Of a DNA stretch of 64,000 bases, positions 1 to 7,421 are shown one piece after another (the first letter of the stretch is position 1; every line of letters begins with the position of its first letter). Both the position numbers and the translations under genes were made by a program. Source of the stretch: Domibacillus enclensis (GTDB taxonomy: Bacteria > Bacillota > Bacilli > Bacillales > Domibacillaceae); the NCBI RefSeq assembly GCF_900156125.1, contig NZ_FTLX01000009.1, forward strand, positions 1 through 64,000, in the 5' to 3' direction. A model generated the notes under the pieces. It did not search any database. It had not been told where the DNA came from and worked only from the letters and a program-made list of their open reading frames with translations.

Positions 1-99
1 AGAGGTCACACCCGTTCCCATCCCGAACACGGCAGTTAAGCTCTTCAGCGCCGATGGTAGTTGGGGGTCTCCCCCTGTGAGAGCAGGACGCCGCCAGGC
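1..99 (+). rRNA. rrf: 5S ribosomal RNA, 3' part
   Basis: The opening bases carry the conserved 5S core (CCCATCCCGAACACGGCAGT and the GCCGATGGTAGT segment) and end in a GCCAGGC 3' end typical of Bacillus 5S RNA. The 5' end lies outside the window, so the gene is partial. A strong terminator follows directly, so this is the end of an rRNA operon. No tRNA follows. Confidence 0.95.
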
Positions 100-105
100 A
101 AATTT

Positions 106-136
106 AAAAGAACAGCGGATGCTGTTCTTTTTTTTG
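106..136 (+). terminator. rRNA operon terminator
   Basis: An 11-bp hairpin (AAAAGAACAGC / GCTGTTCTTTT) with a GGAT loop runs into a T tract just after the 5S gene. Confidence 0.9.
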
Positions 137-164
137 TGTTTAACATAATATTGAATCATTATGA

Positions 165-1499
165 TCAGCTTAAAATAGCTGTCCGGCTGAGAAGGCGTCT
201 AATGGATGCATCCGCCTCTTTTAATACGTTTTCTTTGTCCACCGTCTTCATTAGACCGTTTTCCATGACCACTTTCCCGTTCACGATAGTCGTCTCTACA
301 TCGGCACGTGTAGCAGAATAAACAATGCGGGAAATTGGATCAACGTCATAAGATGGGAATGTATGAAAATGATTTAAGTTTAAAATGGCGATGTCGGCTT
401 TTTTGCCGTCTTCAATGCTTCCGATTTCCTGATCCATTCCCACTGCCCGGGCGCCGCCAATTGTGGCCATTCTGAAGACAGTCCTGGCATTCATGCTGGT
501 CGGACCATGCAGCGGCTTTTGGATTAAAGCGGCCAGTCGCATCTCATTGAACATATCCAAATTGTTATTGCATGGAGCGCCGTCTGCACCGAGGCTGACG
601 GATGAGCCGTTTTCAAGCAAATCTGGAATATCGGCAATGCCTGAGGCAAGCTTTAAATTAGAGCCCGGGCAGTGACTGACGTGGACGCCTCGTTCCTTAA
701 TAATTTGTTTTTCCTGCTCATCCAGCCAGATGCAATGAGCAAGAATCAATCGTTCGTTTGCGAGCCCGAGATGATCAAGGTAGACGACATTCCGCATCCC
801 CGTTTCTTTTTCGACAATCGCAATTTCCCCCAGATTTTCAGAAGCATGCGTGTGAACCATTACATTATAATGTGTAGACAGCTTCTGCACTTCTCTCAAT
901 AGTTCCTCTGTGCACGAAACGACAAATCTCGGTGAAAATGCATATTGAATGCGCCCGCTGTCATACATATGCCATTTTTCCAGCAAATCAACACTTTCTT
1001 GAATGGATTGTGCGGTTTTTTCCTGCAGCCCGACCGGTACTTCGTTTCCTTTGTCCATCATCACCTTACCGGACAGGGCGCGAATTCCACTTTCTGCAAT
1101 CGCGCGAAAGGCGAAATCCGTGTGGCTGACCGTCTCCATGTCGACAATTGTCGTTGTACCGCTTTGCAGCAATTCCCCGATGCCGAGCAGCGCAGAATAA
1201 TAAATGGATTCTTCGTCATGGGACGCTTCAAGCGGCCAGATCCGCTTTTTCAGCCAGTCCATTAATTCGAGGTCGTCTCCCTTGCCTCGAAACAGTGTTT
1301 GGCACAGGTGGATGTGTGTCTGGACAAAGCCCGGAATAATCGTTTTTCCTGTTGCATCAATGACGCGATCGGCCAGGGCTTCGTTAAGAGACGGTCCAAC
1401 AGATACAATTCGGTCATCATGAATAAGAAGGTCCCCTTTGATGATTTCTTCCTTTTTGTTCATCGTGACGATTTGGGCATTTTTAATAAGCAATTTCAT
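165..1499 (-). CDS. Amidohydrolase of the guanine/8-oxoguanine/adenosine-type deaminase family
   Basis: A 444-residue metal-dependent hydrolase of the COG0402 (ATZ/TRZ, SsnA, MtaD) family. It has the N-terminal metal motif QTHIHL, the VHTHASE and LAHCIW histidines, and the late SLGADGAP aspartate expected for a TIM-barrel aminohydrolase. The start is the ATG at 1499, because AGGAGG lies 7 bases before it and inside the longer open frame. The gene stands beside purine-degradation genes and behind a purine riboswitch, so deamination of guanine, 8-oxoguanine or a related purine is the best inference. Family sequence alone would equally allow a 5'-deoxyadenosine, methylthioadenosine or S-adenosylhomocysteine deaminase. 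It stops shortly after the 5S gene, in convergent orientation. Confidence 0.8.
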   Translation of the reverse strand: MKLLIKNAQIVTMNKKEEIIKGDLLIHDDRIVSVGPSLNEALADRVIDATGKTIIPGFVQTHIHLCQTLFRGKGDDLELMDWLKKRIWPLEASHDEESIYYSALLGIGELLQSGTTTIVDMETVSHTDFAFRAIAESGIRALSGKVMMDKGNEVPVGLQEKTAQSIQESVDLLEKWHMYDSGRIQYAFSPRFVVSCTEELLREVQKLSTHYNVMVHTHASENLGEIAIVEKETGMRNVVYLDHLGLANERLILAHCIWLDEQEKQIIKERGVHVSHCPGSNLKLASGIADIPDLLENGSSVSLGADGAPCNNNLDMFNEMRLAALIQKPLHGPTSMNARTVFRMATIGGARAVGMDQEIGSIEDGKKADIAILNLNHFHTFPSYDVDPISRIVYSATRADVETTIVNGKVVMENGLMKTVDKENVLKEADASIRRLLSRTAILS

Positions 1500-1520
1500 T
1501 TCCATTCCTCCTGTCAATTG

Positions 1521-1567
1521 AAAAAAGCCACGAAAAAATTAGCGCGAGCGCCAATTTTTTCGTAGCC
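1521..1567 (-). terminator. Riboswitch-controlled leader terminator
   Basis: On the minus strand a very long hairpin forms. The 5' arm starts in the aptamer (GGCUACGAAAAAAUUGGCGC), the loop is UC, and the 3' arm is GCGCUAAUUUUUUCGUGGC(U), with a few G-U wobbles, followed by six U. The 5' arm contains the whole 3' strand of aptamer helix P1, so the full hairpin and a ligand-stabilised aptamer exclude each other. That predicts ligand-induced read-through (an ON switch). The upper half of the hairpin could still form with ligand bound, so leakiness is uncertain. Confidence 0.75.
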
Positions 1568-1624
1568 TGGAATTTACGGTTCCGGTAGAAACCCTTAACC
1601 CGTATCGTTAAGGATATACGAAAA
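1557..1624 (-). promoter_or_regulatory. Purine riboswitch aptamer, guanine-type core
   Basis: The minus-strand leader folds as the purine three-way junction. P1 is UUUUCGUA/UACGAAAA. P2 has 7 bp capped by GAUACGG, close to the GAUAUGG consensus. J2/3 is GUUUCUA, and L3 is the canonical CCGUAAA. The ligand-pairing position (74 in B. subtilis xpt numbering) is C, at window base 1565, which specifies guanine-like ligands rather than adenine. Unusual points are an unpaired A in the 3' strand of P3 and G instead of A just before C74. It sits between its own promoter and the amidohydrolase. Confidence 0.85.
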
Positions 1625-1634
1625 GTATAGGTTT

Positions 1635-1663
1635 ATCATATGGGGATTTGGAGTAGGAATCAA
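1635..1663 (-). promoter_or_regulatory. Sigma-A-type promoter for the riboswitch and amidohydrolase
   Basis: On the minus strand, TTGATT (1663-1658) and TATGAT (1640-1635) are separated by exactly 17 bases and lie just upstream of the riboswitch aptamer. Confidence 0.7.
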
Positions 1664-1753
1664 CTTATCTGTTAGGAAACCTGCCATGATTTCAGCCAAA
1701 TAAACACATTCATGATTAAATGGAGCCAACGACGATCAAAAGGAGGCTGCAAT

Positions 1754-2164
1754 ATGAATGTACAGTTTTTAAATGAACAGCATAAGAGCCGTTTTGAACT
1801 GGCGCGGTCTTCGATGCCTGCGATGCAGCGCGCGGATCGGTCAAAGCTTGCGTTTATTTTCTTGATAACGGGAGACAGAAGCCTTCGGAAAAAAGTAAGT
1901 CCGTATATTCACTTGAAGGACGGCCGGTTTTTATGGCCGGATACGATCGTGGACCGGGCTTTCTCGGATCACCGTGACGCGCTGCTCACATTGGCTATGC
2001 AATTTTTAAGCAATGTAAAAGCGACAGCGCCGATTCATTTGATGGATGACCTCAGTGACGATCAGCTTAAGCTGGCGTTAAATGCGATTATTGTCCGCCG
2101 AACGGGAATTGCAGAGGAGCAGCTTTACGATAAAACAGACGAACGATACTTTTATTATATGTAA
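1754..2164 (+). CDS. Hypothetical protein, probably DUF6075-like
   Basis: A 136-residue soluble protein with no signal peptide or membrane segment. The start is the ATG at 1754, with AGGAGG 7 bases upstream; the open frame extends 14 codons further 5' without an RBS. The pattern FLNEQH near the N-terminus, then LAFIFLITGD, then a C-terminal ALNAI(I/V)VRR block reminds me of the uncharacterised DUF6075 family seen in bacilli, but this is recalled from pattern and not searched. No function can be proposed. It is transcribed alone between the riboswitch region and a terminator shared with pucR. Confidence 0.6.
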   Translation: MNVQFLNEQHKSRFELARSSMPAMQRADRSKLAFIFLITGDRSLRKKVSPYIHLKDGRFLWPDTIVDRAFSDHRDALLTLAMQFLSNVKATAPIHLMDDLSDDQLKLALNAIIVRRTGIAEEQLYDKTDERYFYYM

Positions 2165-2168
2165 AAAA

Positions 2169-2196
2169 GCCCGGAGGTTTAGTCTCCGGGTTTTTT
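2169..2196. terminator. Bidirectional terminator
   Basis: The hairpin CCCGGAG/CTCCGGG has AAAAAA before it and TTTTTT after it, between convergent genes. Confidence 0.85.
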
Positions 2197-3812
2197 CACG
2201 TATTCATTAAATGCTTGATGCGCAGTGCAAGACGAATTTGAAGAGAAAATTCCGGGTCTTTTAATGAGGTGCCAAGAAGCTCTTCGCATTTTTCCAGACG
2301 GTAAACGACGGTATTCCGGTGAACAAAAAGACGCTTGGCTGTTTCGGAAATATGGCAGTGGCTTTCCATATACACAAATAACGTATCGAGAAGTGATTTT
2401 TCTTCTTCTAAGTTGCTGAGCTTGAGCTGTTGCACGGTATGCTTGTAAAACTGTGTTAAGTCCTTGACAGGAAGAAGCCGCAGCAGCTCGCTGACATCTT
2501 TCGTGCGATGGAAGTGAACGGATGAAGGGCCACTGGAGAGCCGGTTTGTTTTCCAGGCATCTCTTGCTTCTTTGTAGCCTTGCCGGACAAACAGGAGAGA
2601 CGAGCAAAGGTGGCTGATACCAAACGACATCGTTGCACCGTGCTCCCTGCTTAACCGACTTTGCAATGTTTGTAAAAAAGAAGCGGTGAACGAATGTGTA
2701 TCCTTTATATGCTCGGGTACTTTCAAGAGAAGAATAAGCGTTTCCCCTTTTGTGAATAAGTGACAGGGCACCTCCATTGTGTGCAGCTCTTTTTCAAAAA
2801 AGTAATAAATGGCATCCAGTTCTTTTTGGTTCGTGTAATACGACCATTCTTCTTCAGGTGCATCGATGCGTCCGGCAGCACAAATGTACTTTTGTTTAAG
2901 CGGCAGGTCGAATTCCTTCGCCCGGCTGACAGCTTCTTCTTCACTGGAGAACGCATCATCTAAAAAATTAGAGAAAAATTCATTTCGAATCCGGCGGGTG
3001 AATTGTTTTACAGCGTCTTCTTTAAGCAGCTCAAAGGATATGACGTTCACAGCTTGCTCGATCGTCAAAAGCTTCACATGCTCAGTCGGATAAATGGGTC
3101 CTTCCAAAAGAAGAAGAGCGGCTTTTTTCTCGTGCGTATAAACCGGGAACAGTGTGTAATCTTCTTTTTGGGCCATCGTACTAAAAGCGGTGAAAGCAGA
3201 GCCGGGTGATAAAAAGGAGCCATGCTCTGATGACCATTTTTTAAAGGGGGACAGCACGTCAGCGAGCGCCCGGTCTCCGGCGATTGGAGAAAAATACGCT
3301 GTGCATAAAAAGGCCCGGTGGCCGGTCAAGTCCGTTAAGTTGGCAAGCAGTGCGTTTAAGCCCTTTCCACTCATAATGTGGCTTGAAAATAATTTGTGTG
3401 TATCAATGGCACCCCGTAATTCGCTTGTTCGTTTATCGAGTATGACACTCAGCATTTGGTTGACTGTTTCACCTAATGACCAGTTTTCGGGAATTTCGAC
3501 GATGGGAAAGTGAAGGCTATTGGCGAGCTGCAGAGAATCGGCAGGGATCTCCCCGAAAAAACGCTTTGTTTTAATGAATAAGGCGGCGCAGCTTTTCCTG
3601 GCCATTTGTTCAATCAGTTGAATGAGTGCTGTGGGGTCATCTTTTACGTGATAGCCAGTTGTCACTAGCAGGTCGTTTGGTTTTAAATACGGAAGAATAT
3701 CGGGTGCATCCATCATTGTCACGTTCGTGATATCGTTGGCTAAGCCTTTTTCGCCAGCAATCAGCTTCATCTGGTGAAAAGGCTCCTGTGCGAGCAGTGT
3801 TTTTAATTTCAC
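2196..3812 (-). CDS. pucR: PucR-family transcriptional regulator of purine catabolism
   Basis: A 538-residue regulator, close to the 531 residues of B. subtilis PucR. The N-terminal third is the PucR/PurR-leader ligand domain, with the pattern MMDAPDI...NDLLVTTGYH. The C-terminus is a PucR-type helix-turn-helix (ESHCHISETAKRLFVHRNTV, then YRLEKCEELLG). The start is the GTG at 3812 behind GGAGGG. In B. subtilis PucR activates or represses the puc genes in response to allantoin-type intermediates and nitrogen status. Here it is divergent from uraD-pucE and shares the intergenic region with them, where two near-identical palindromes lie. Autoregulation and control of the divergent operon are inferred from this layout. 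Confidence 0.92.
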   Translation of the reverse strand: MKLKTLLAQEPFHQMKLIAGEKGLANDITNVTMMDAPDILPYLKPNDLLVTTGYHVKDDPTALIQLIEQMARKSCAALFIKTKRFFGEIPADSLQLANSLHFPIVEIPENWSLGETVNQMLSVILDKRTSELRGAIDTHKLFSSHIMSGKGLNALLANLTDLTGHRAFLCTAYFSPIAGDRALADVLSPFKKWSSEHGSFLSPGSAFTAFSTMAQKEDYTLFPVYTHEKKAALLLLEGPIYPTEHVKLLTIEQAVNVISFELLKEDAVKQFTRRIRNEFFSNFLDDAFSSEEEAVSRAKEFDLPLKQKYICAAGRIDAPEEEWSYYTNQKELDAIYYFFEKELHTMEVPCHLFTKGETLILLLKVPEHIKDTHSFTASFLQTLQSRLSREHGATMSFGISHLCSSLLFVRQGYKEARDAWKTNRLSSGPSSVHFHRTKDVSELLRLLPVKDLTQFYKHTVQQLKLSNLEEEKSLLDTLFVYMESHCHISETAKRLFVHRNTVVYRLEKCEELLGTSLKDPEFSLQIRLALRIKHLMNT

Positions 3813-3835
3813 AAAAATCCCTCCGGAAAATTATC

Positions 3836-3858
3836 TTATGTTATATTATATAACATAA
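3836..3858. promoter_or_regulatory. Palindromic operator-like site, pucR side
   Basis: A near-perfect 23-bp palindrome: TTATGTTATA, three central bases, TATAACATAA. It lies 24 bp upstream of the pucR start, in promoter position. Related copies are at 3950-3972 and 10264-10282. The regulator is not proven; PucR is the obvious candidate. Confidence 0.65.
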
Positions 3859-3949
3859 TATGAGTCGTTTTTGTGAAAAAAGCAGAAAATAATTCATTTA
3901 TTAGTGATTTTGACTAATGACAGAGTATGTCAACCCCTGTAAAATATCA

Positions 3950-3972
3950 TTATGTTATATATTATAACGTAA
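3950..3972. promoter_or_regulatory. Palindromic operator-like site, uraD side
   Basis: A second copy of the palindrome: TTATGTTATA, central TAT, TATAACGTAA, with one mismatch from symmetry. It lies 24 bp upstream of the uraD start. Its centre is about 114 bp from the pucR-side copy. Confidence 0.65.
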
Positions 3973-3996
3973 AAAAGGAATAAAAGAGGTGTGGGA

Positions 3997-4533
3997 ATGC
4001 TGACGATACAATCTGTTAATGAAATGAAAAAAGTTGCGTTCATTCAGCACTTTGGCGGAGTGTTCGAGCATTCGCTCTGGGTGGCAGAGCAAGCTGTGCA
4101 TAACCGGCCGTTTTCTTCGAGAGCATCGTTGCATGAGCAAATGGTGCTGATCGTGCGGGAGTCATCAAATTCTGATCAGCTGGCACTGCTGCGCAACCAC
4201 CCGAACCTTGGCGCCAAAATTAAAATGACCGATGCATCAGTGAAGGAACAAACTGGCGCTGGCTTGACATCGCTGACGAAAACAGAATTCAACGCGTTTT
4301 CTTCATTGAACGAAGCGTATATCAAAAAGTTCGATTTTCCTTTTATTATGGCCGTGCGAGGCAAAACGAAGGAAGAAATTTATGGTCAGCTGAAAGCGCG
4401 TTTGGAAAATGACCGGGCAACAGAATTTGAAAGGGCGTTGAATGAAGTGTTTGCCATTGCTTATTTGCGCCTTTCCGATCTTGTCCGAGAAACGGAGGCG
4501 GATGAATGCCTTCAGTCACAACGCATATTTTAG
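3997..4533 (+). CDS. uraD: 2-oxo-4-hydroxy-4-carboxy-5-ureidoimidazoline (OHCU) decarboxylase
   Basis: A 178-residue cytosolic enzyme that converts OHCU to S-allantoin, the last step after urate oxidase and 5-hydroxyisourate hydrolase. The family motifs HPNLGAKI and FDFPFIMAVRG are present. The ATG at 3997 is favoured (GAGGT 6 bases upstream) over the in-frame GTG at 3991. In B. subtilis this domain is the N-terminal half of PucL, fused to urate oxidase. Here it is free-standing and no urate oxidase domain follows it or is found elsewhere in the window. It overlaps pucM, so the two are translationally linked. Confidence 0.92.
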   Translation: MLTIQSVNEMKKVAFIQHFGGVFEHSLWVAEQAVHNRPFSSRASLHEQMVLIVRESSNSDQLALLRNHPNLGAKIKMTDASVKEQTGAGLTSLTKTEFNAFSSLNEAYIKKFDFPFIMAVRGKTKEEIYGQLKARLENDRATEFERALNEVFAIAYLRLSDLVRETEADECLQSQRIF

Positions 4534-4862
4534 ATTTAGTTCATGGACGTCCGGCGGCGGAGGTTTCTGTCTGTGTTTATTTTATCCAGTCGGAAACAAA
4601 AAAGGAAAAGCTCAATGAATTGAAAACAAACCAGGACGGACGGGTTGATGAACCGCTCGTCCGTGGAGCGGACTTTAAACAAGGAGAATACGAGCTTTTA
4701 TACAATGTGGGCGAATATTTTGGACAGAAGGGAGTTCAGGCTGGAGAGCCGCCTTTTTTAACAAAAGTATCGGTTCGTGTAGCTCTGTCAGCAGCTGAGG
4801 CGCACTACCACATTCCGCTGCTCATTTCGCCATGGGGGTATCAAGTATACAGAGGAAGCTGA
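4506..4862 (+). CDS. pucM: 5-hydroxyisourate hydrolase (transthyretin-like)
   Basis: A 118-residue transthyretin-related enzyme that hydrolyses 5-hydroxyisourate to OHCU. The N-terminal THILDLVHGRPA, the internal TNQDGRVDEP and the C-terminal YHIPLLISPWGYQVYRGS carry the catalytic His, Arg, His and the diagnostic YRGS tail. The start ATG overlaps the uraD 3' end and has GGAGG 7 bases upstream, inside uraD. Its presence implies that 5-hydroxyisourate is made by this cell, although no urate oxidase is seen in the window. Confidence 0.95.
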   Translation: MPSVTTHILDLVHGRPAAEVSVCVYFIQSETKKEKLNELKTNQDGRVDEPLVRGADFKQGEYELLYNVGEYFGQKGVQAGEPPFLTKVSVRVALSAAEAHYHIPLLISPWGYQVYRGS

Positions 4863-4934
4863 TCTGGGAGGGCAATGATTTCGTTAAATCAATGCCCTTT
4901 TTTCGCACAATCAATTCGAATGGAGGGATCGTCA

Positions 4935-5939
4935 ATGGAGGATATTCATGATGTGCTGGATGCCATCGATTCGACTTCCTCGGGAGGCGTGCTGGCAACG
5001 GTTGTGCAAGTCACCGGCTCTGCTTACAAAAAAGAAGGGGCGTCTATGCTGTTTCAGCCAGATGGAACGCAAATTGGTCTGCTGAGTGCGGGCTGTCTGG
5101 AGGAGGATTTAGCTGAACGGTTAAAAGGGAGCGAGGCTCGTTATGAAGAGGTAGTGTACGATATGCGTGGCGAGGATGAATTGTCGTGGGGGGAAGGATC
5201 TGGATGCAATGGAGTCATCTCTGTTTGGACGGAAAAGCTGGATGATGCTTATATACAGCATTTGCTGAAGCTGAAGGGCGTGCTGCAAACAGGGCAATCG
5301 GTTGTGATGATGAAAAAAAGAGGAGAGGCGCCGGGTTATTTGTTTATCCCCGAGGAAGGTGAACCGTTTGGCTCCTGGGCAGGCGGTGTTCCAGACGATT
5401 GTAAGGTCATCGAGCGGGGAATGTTTTACAGCCGGGCCCTTGGTGGGGAAGTGTATGTTCAGCGGATTCGTCCGAAGCGCCGTTTGATCGTATTTGGAGC
5501 AGGACCGGATGCCCGTCCGCTCGTTTCCTTTGCTGCGGGCGCTGGTTTTTCTGTCACGGTATGCGACTGGCGTCCGGCTCTTTGCCATAACACCTGCTTC
5601 CCGGCTGCCGAAAGACGGATCATCGGGTTCCCGAACGAACTGCTCACACAAATAGAGGTGAAGCCGGATGATTGTGTTGTGATTATGACGCATAATTTCA
5701 AGCGTGATCAAGAATTGCTTCAAGTTCTTAAAGGAAAAGAGATGCGGTACCTCGGCGTACTCGGTTCTAAAAAAAGAACCGCTCGTCTCCTCGGTTCCGA
5801 TTCCATTCCAGCACACATTACGTCACCAGCCGGACTGGCCATTCAAGCGGAAGGCGCCGAAGAAATTGCAGTCAGCATCGTGGCCCAGCTGATTCAAGTG
5901 AGTCATGCTGTCAAGCTGAAGGAAGCGGTTTGTTTATGA
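4935..5939 (+). CDS. pucA: XdhC/CoxI-family xanthine dehydrogenase accessory protein
   Basis: A 334-residue maturation factor that, in this family, binds molybdenum cofactor and helps insert the sulfurated form into xanthine dehydrogenase. The N-terminal XdhC/CoxI domain (GSAYKKEGASM, LSAGCLEEDL) is followed by a Rossmann-like domain (IVFGAGPDARPLVSF). The ATG at 4935 is chosen (GGAGGG upstream; length close to the 330 residues of B. subtilis PucA). A start 20 codons earlier is open but has no RBS. It overlaps pucB by an ATGA junction. Confidence 0.88.
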   Translation: MEDIHDVLDAIDSTSSGGVLATVVQVTGSAYKKEGASMLFQPDGTQIGLLSAGCLEEDLAERLKGSEARYEEVVYDMRGEDELSWGEGSGCNGVISVWTEKLDDAYIQHLLKLKGVLQTGQSVVMMKKRGEAPGYLFIPEEGEPFGSWAGGVPDDCKVIERGMFYSRALGGEVYVQRIRPKRRLIVFGAGPDARPLVSFAAGAGFSVTVCDWRPALCHNTCFPAAERRIIGFPNELLTQIEVKPDDCVVIMTHNFKRDQELLQVLKGKEMRYLGVLGSKKRTARLLGSDSIPAHITSPAGLAIQAEGAEEIAVSIVAQLIQVSHAVKLKEAVCL

Positions 5940-6601
5940 GTGAGTATATTGTTGGCATCATACTTGCGGCCGGACAAAGCCGGCGGATGGGCAGGAACAA
6001 GCTGGCCCTCCCGTTCGGCGATACAACGATCGGGGGTGCGTCACTTGCAGCAATGCTTTCGTCAAGCGTTGATCATGTGATTGTCGTCAAGAACCCGGCA
6101 GATCAAGAGGAATGGCTTCAGCCGGCTGCTGAATGTGACGCGAAATGGTCATGTGTAGTCTGTGAACAGGCACACCTTGGACAGTCGTTCTCTTTAAAGG
6201 CCGGATTGAAGGCGGCGGAGGGAAAAGGGGCCACAGCGGCTGTGATTCTGTTGGCAGACACACCCTTTATTCAAACTGAATTCATTCAATGTCTGCTTCA
6301 TACGTATAAAGAATCAAAAGCTGGGTTTGTGGCATCTTGTGTTGGAGGTTCACCTCAGCCGCCGGTTTTGTTCGCGGAAAAGATGTTCGGAAAACTGAAA
6401 AAGCTCGGTGGAGACCGCGGAGCAGGAGCACTGATCAGAGACCCTTCTTTTGCAAAAGAAGGTGTTTTCCTTTCTATTAAAGATGAAACAATGCTGTTGG
6501 ATATTGATACAAAGAAGCAGTATGAGAAAGCGGTAAGGAGGCGTGAAAATGGATGTGTCGATGCCGGTACAGACGGTAGTGTGGCGGCCTGGAACGCTTG
6601 A
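5936..6601 (+). CDS. pucB: MobA-like nucleotidyltransferase for molybdenum cofactor
   Basis: A 221-residue protein of the molybdenum cofactor cytidylyl/guanylyl-transferase type (MocA/MobA fold). The N-terminal nucleotide-binding motif is LAAGQSRRMGRNK, and LLADTPF matches the metal-binding region. It likely prepares the dinucleotide cofactor for the PucCDE hydroxylase. ATGA overlap with pucA sets the start at 5936; a TTG at 5930 is an alternative. Its 3' end overlaps the start of pucC by about 50 bases. Confidence 0.85.
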   Translation: MSEYIVGIILAAGQSRRMGRNKLALPFGDTTIGGASLAAMLSSSVDHVIVVKNPADQEEWLQPAAECDAKWSCVVCEQAHLGQSFSLKAGLKAAEGKGATAAVILLADTPFIQTEFIQCLLHTYKESKAGFVASCVGGSPQPPVLFAEKMFGKLKKLGGDRGAGALIRDPSFAKEGVFLSIKDETMLLDIDTKKQYEKAVRRRENGCVDAGTDGSVAAWNA

Positions 6602-7403
6602 AGAGGCCAGGTCGTTAAAACGAGAATATAACGAAGAAGCCCGTTTTATTGCGGGTGGCACATTGATGCAAATGCAGCGAGAGCAGGGCATACCCTTTCC
6701 GCCGTACTTGATCAGTCTGGAGAAAATGCGGGAGCTATCGGACATTGAAGAAACAGTGGACGGTGCTGTCAGGATCGGTGCGTTAACGGACCTTGAAACG
6801 TGCAGAACTCATCCGCTTCTAAAGAAGAGGTGCCCTGCCCTGCAGGAAGCTATCGGAACCATTTCATCGCCGGCGGTAAGGAACAGAGGAACCATAGGCG
6901 GAAATATTTTGTATGGAGTCGGCGATGTGATTCCGATACTTCTGGCGATGAATGCCCGTCTTTCCTGGTTTTCTGAAGATGGCATCCGTTCAGAGTCGCT
7001 GTCAGATTATGTAACGGACTCGGTTATGCCCCTCAGCGGTGCTATATTGACGGATGTAACGATTCCTTCACAATCGGAGGCTCATTGCTTTTTTCGGAAA
7101 ATCGGACGAAGAGAAACGTTTATTGCGTCTGTGGTGACTGTGGCCATGCAGGCAATGGTGAGTGATCAAGGCTTCATACAGTCAATCCGTCTCGTTGCGG
7201 GAGGCGGTGTGAATACGCCAAGGCGTCTGGTGAAATGCGAAGAATGGCTGTCAGGAAAGCGGCTGTCAGATGTACAGCTGACTGAGCTTTCGGTCATGAT
7301 CAAGGAAGAGTCCGCTTTGATCGGTGATGCTTTTGCATCGGCGGAATACCGAAGAACAGTAGCGGCTCATCTTCTAGTCGCGGAGCTGCAGTCGTTGCAA
7401 TAA
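6549..7403 (+). CDS. pucC: Xanthine dehydrogenase FAD-binding subunit
   Basis: A 284-residue FAD subunit of a heterotrimeric molybdenum hydroxylase, carrying electrons between the 2Fe-2S subunit and the final acceptor. FAD-binding signatures are FIAGGTLMQMQ near residue 38 and VRNRGTIGGNI near residue 115. The ATG at 6549 has AAGGAGG 7 bases upstream; the frame also opens at a GTG two codons earlier. Length matches B. subtilis PucC (277). It sits between pucB and pucD in the expected order. Confidence 0.9.
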   Translation: MDVSMPVQTVVWRPGTLEEARSLKREYNEEARFIAGGTLMQMQREQGIPFPPYLISLEKMRELSDIEETVDGAVRIGALTDLETCRTHPLLKKRCPALQEAIGTISSPAVRNRGTIGGNILYGVGDVIPILLAMNARLSWFSEDGIRSESLSDYVTDSVMPLSGAILTDVTIPSQSEAHCFFRKIGRRETFIASVVTVAMQAMVSDQGFIQSIRLVAGGGVNTPRRLVKCEEWLSGKRLSDVQLTELSVMIKEESALIGDAFASAEYRRTVAAHLLVAELQSLQ

Positions 7404-7421
7404 AAGAAAGGAGACGGACCG

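Noticed and set aside
5121-5816. A 231-codon open frame antisense to pucA
   Set aside because: It lies wholly inside a well-supported gene, has no RBS, and its product shows no family pattern.
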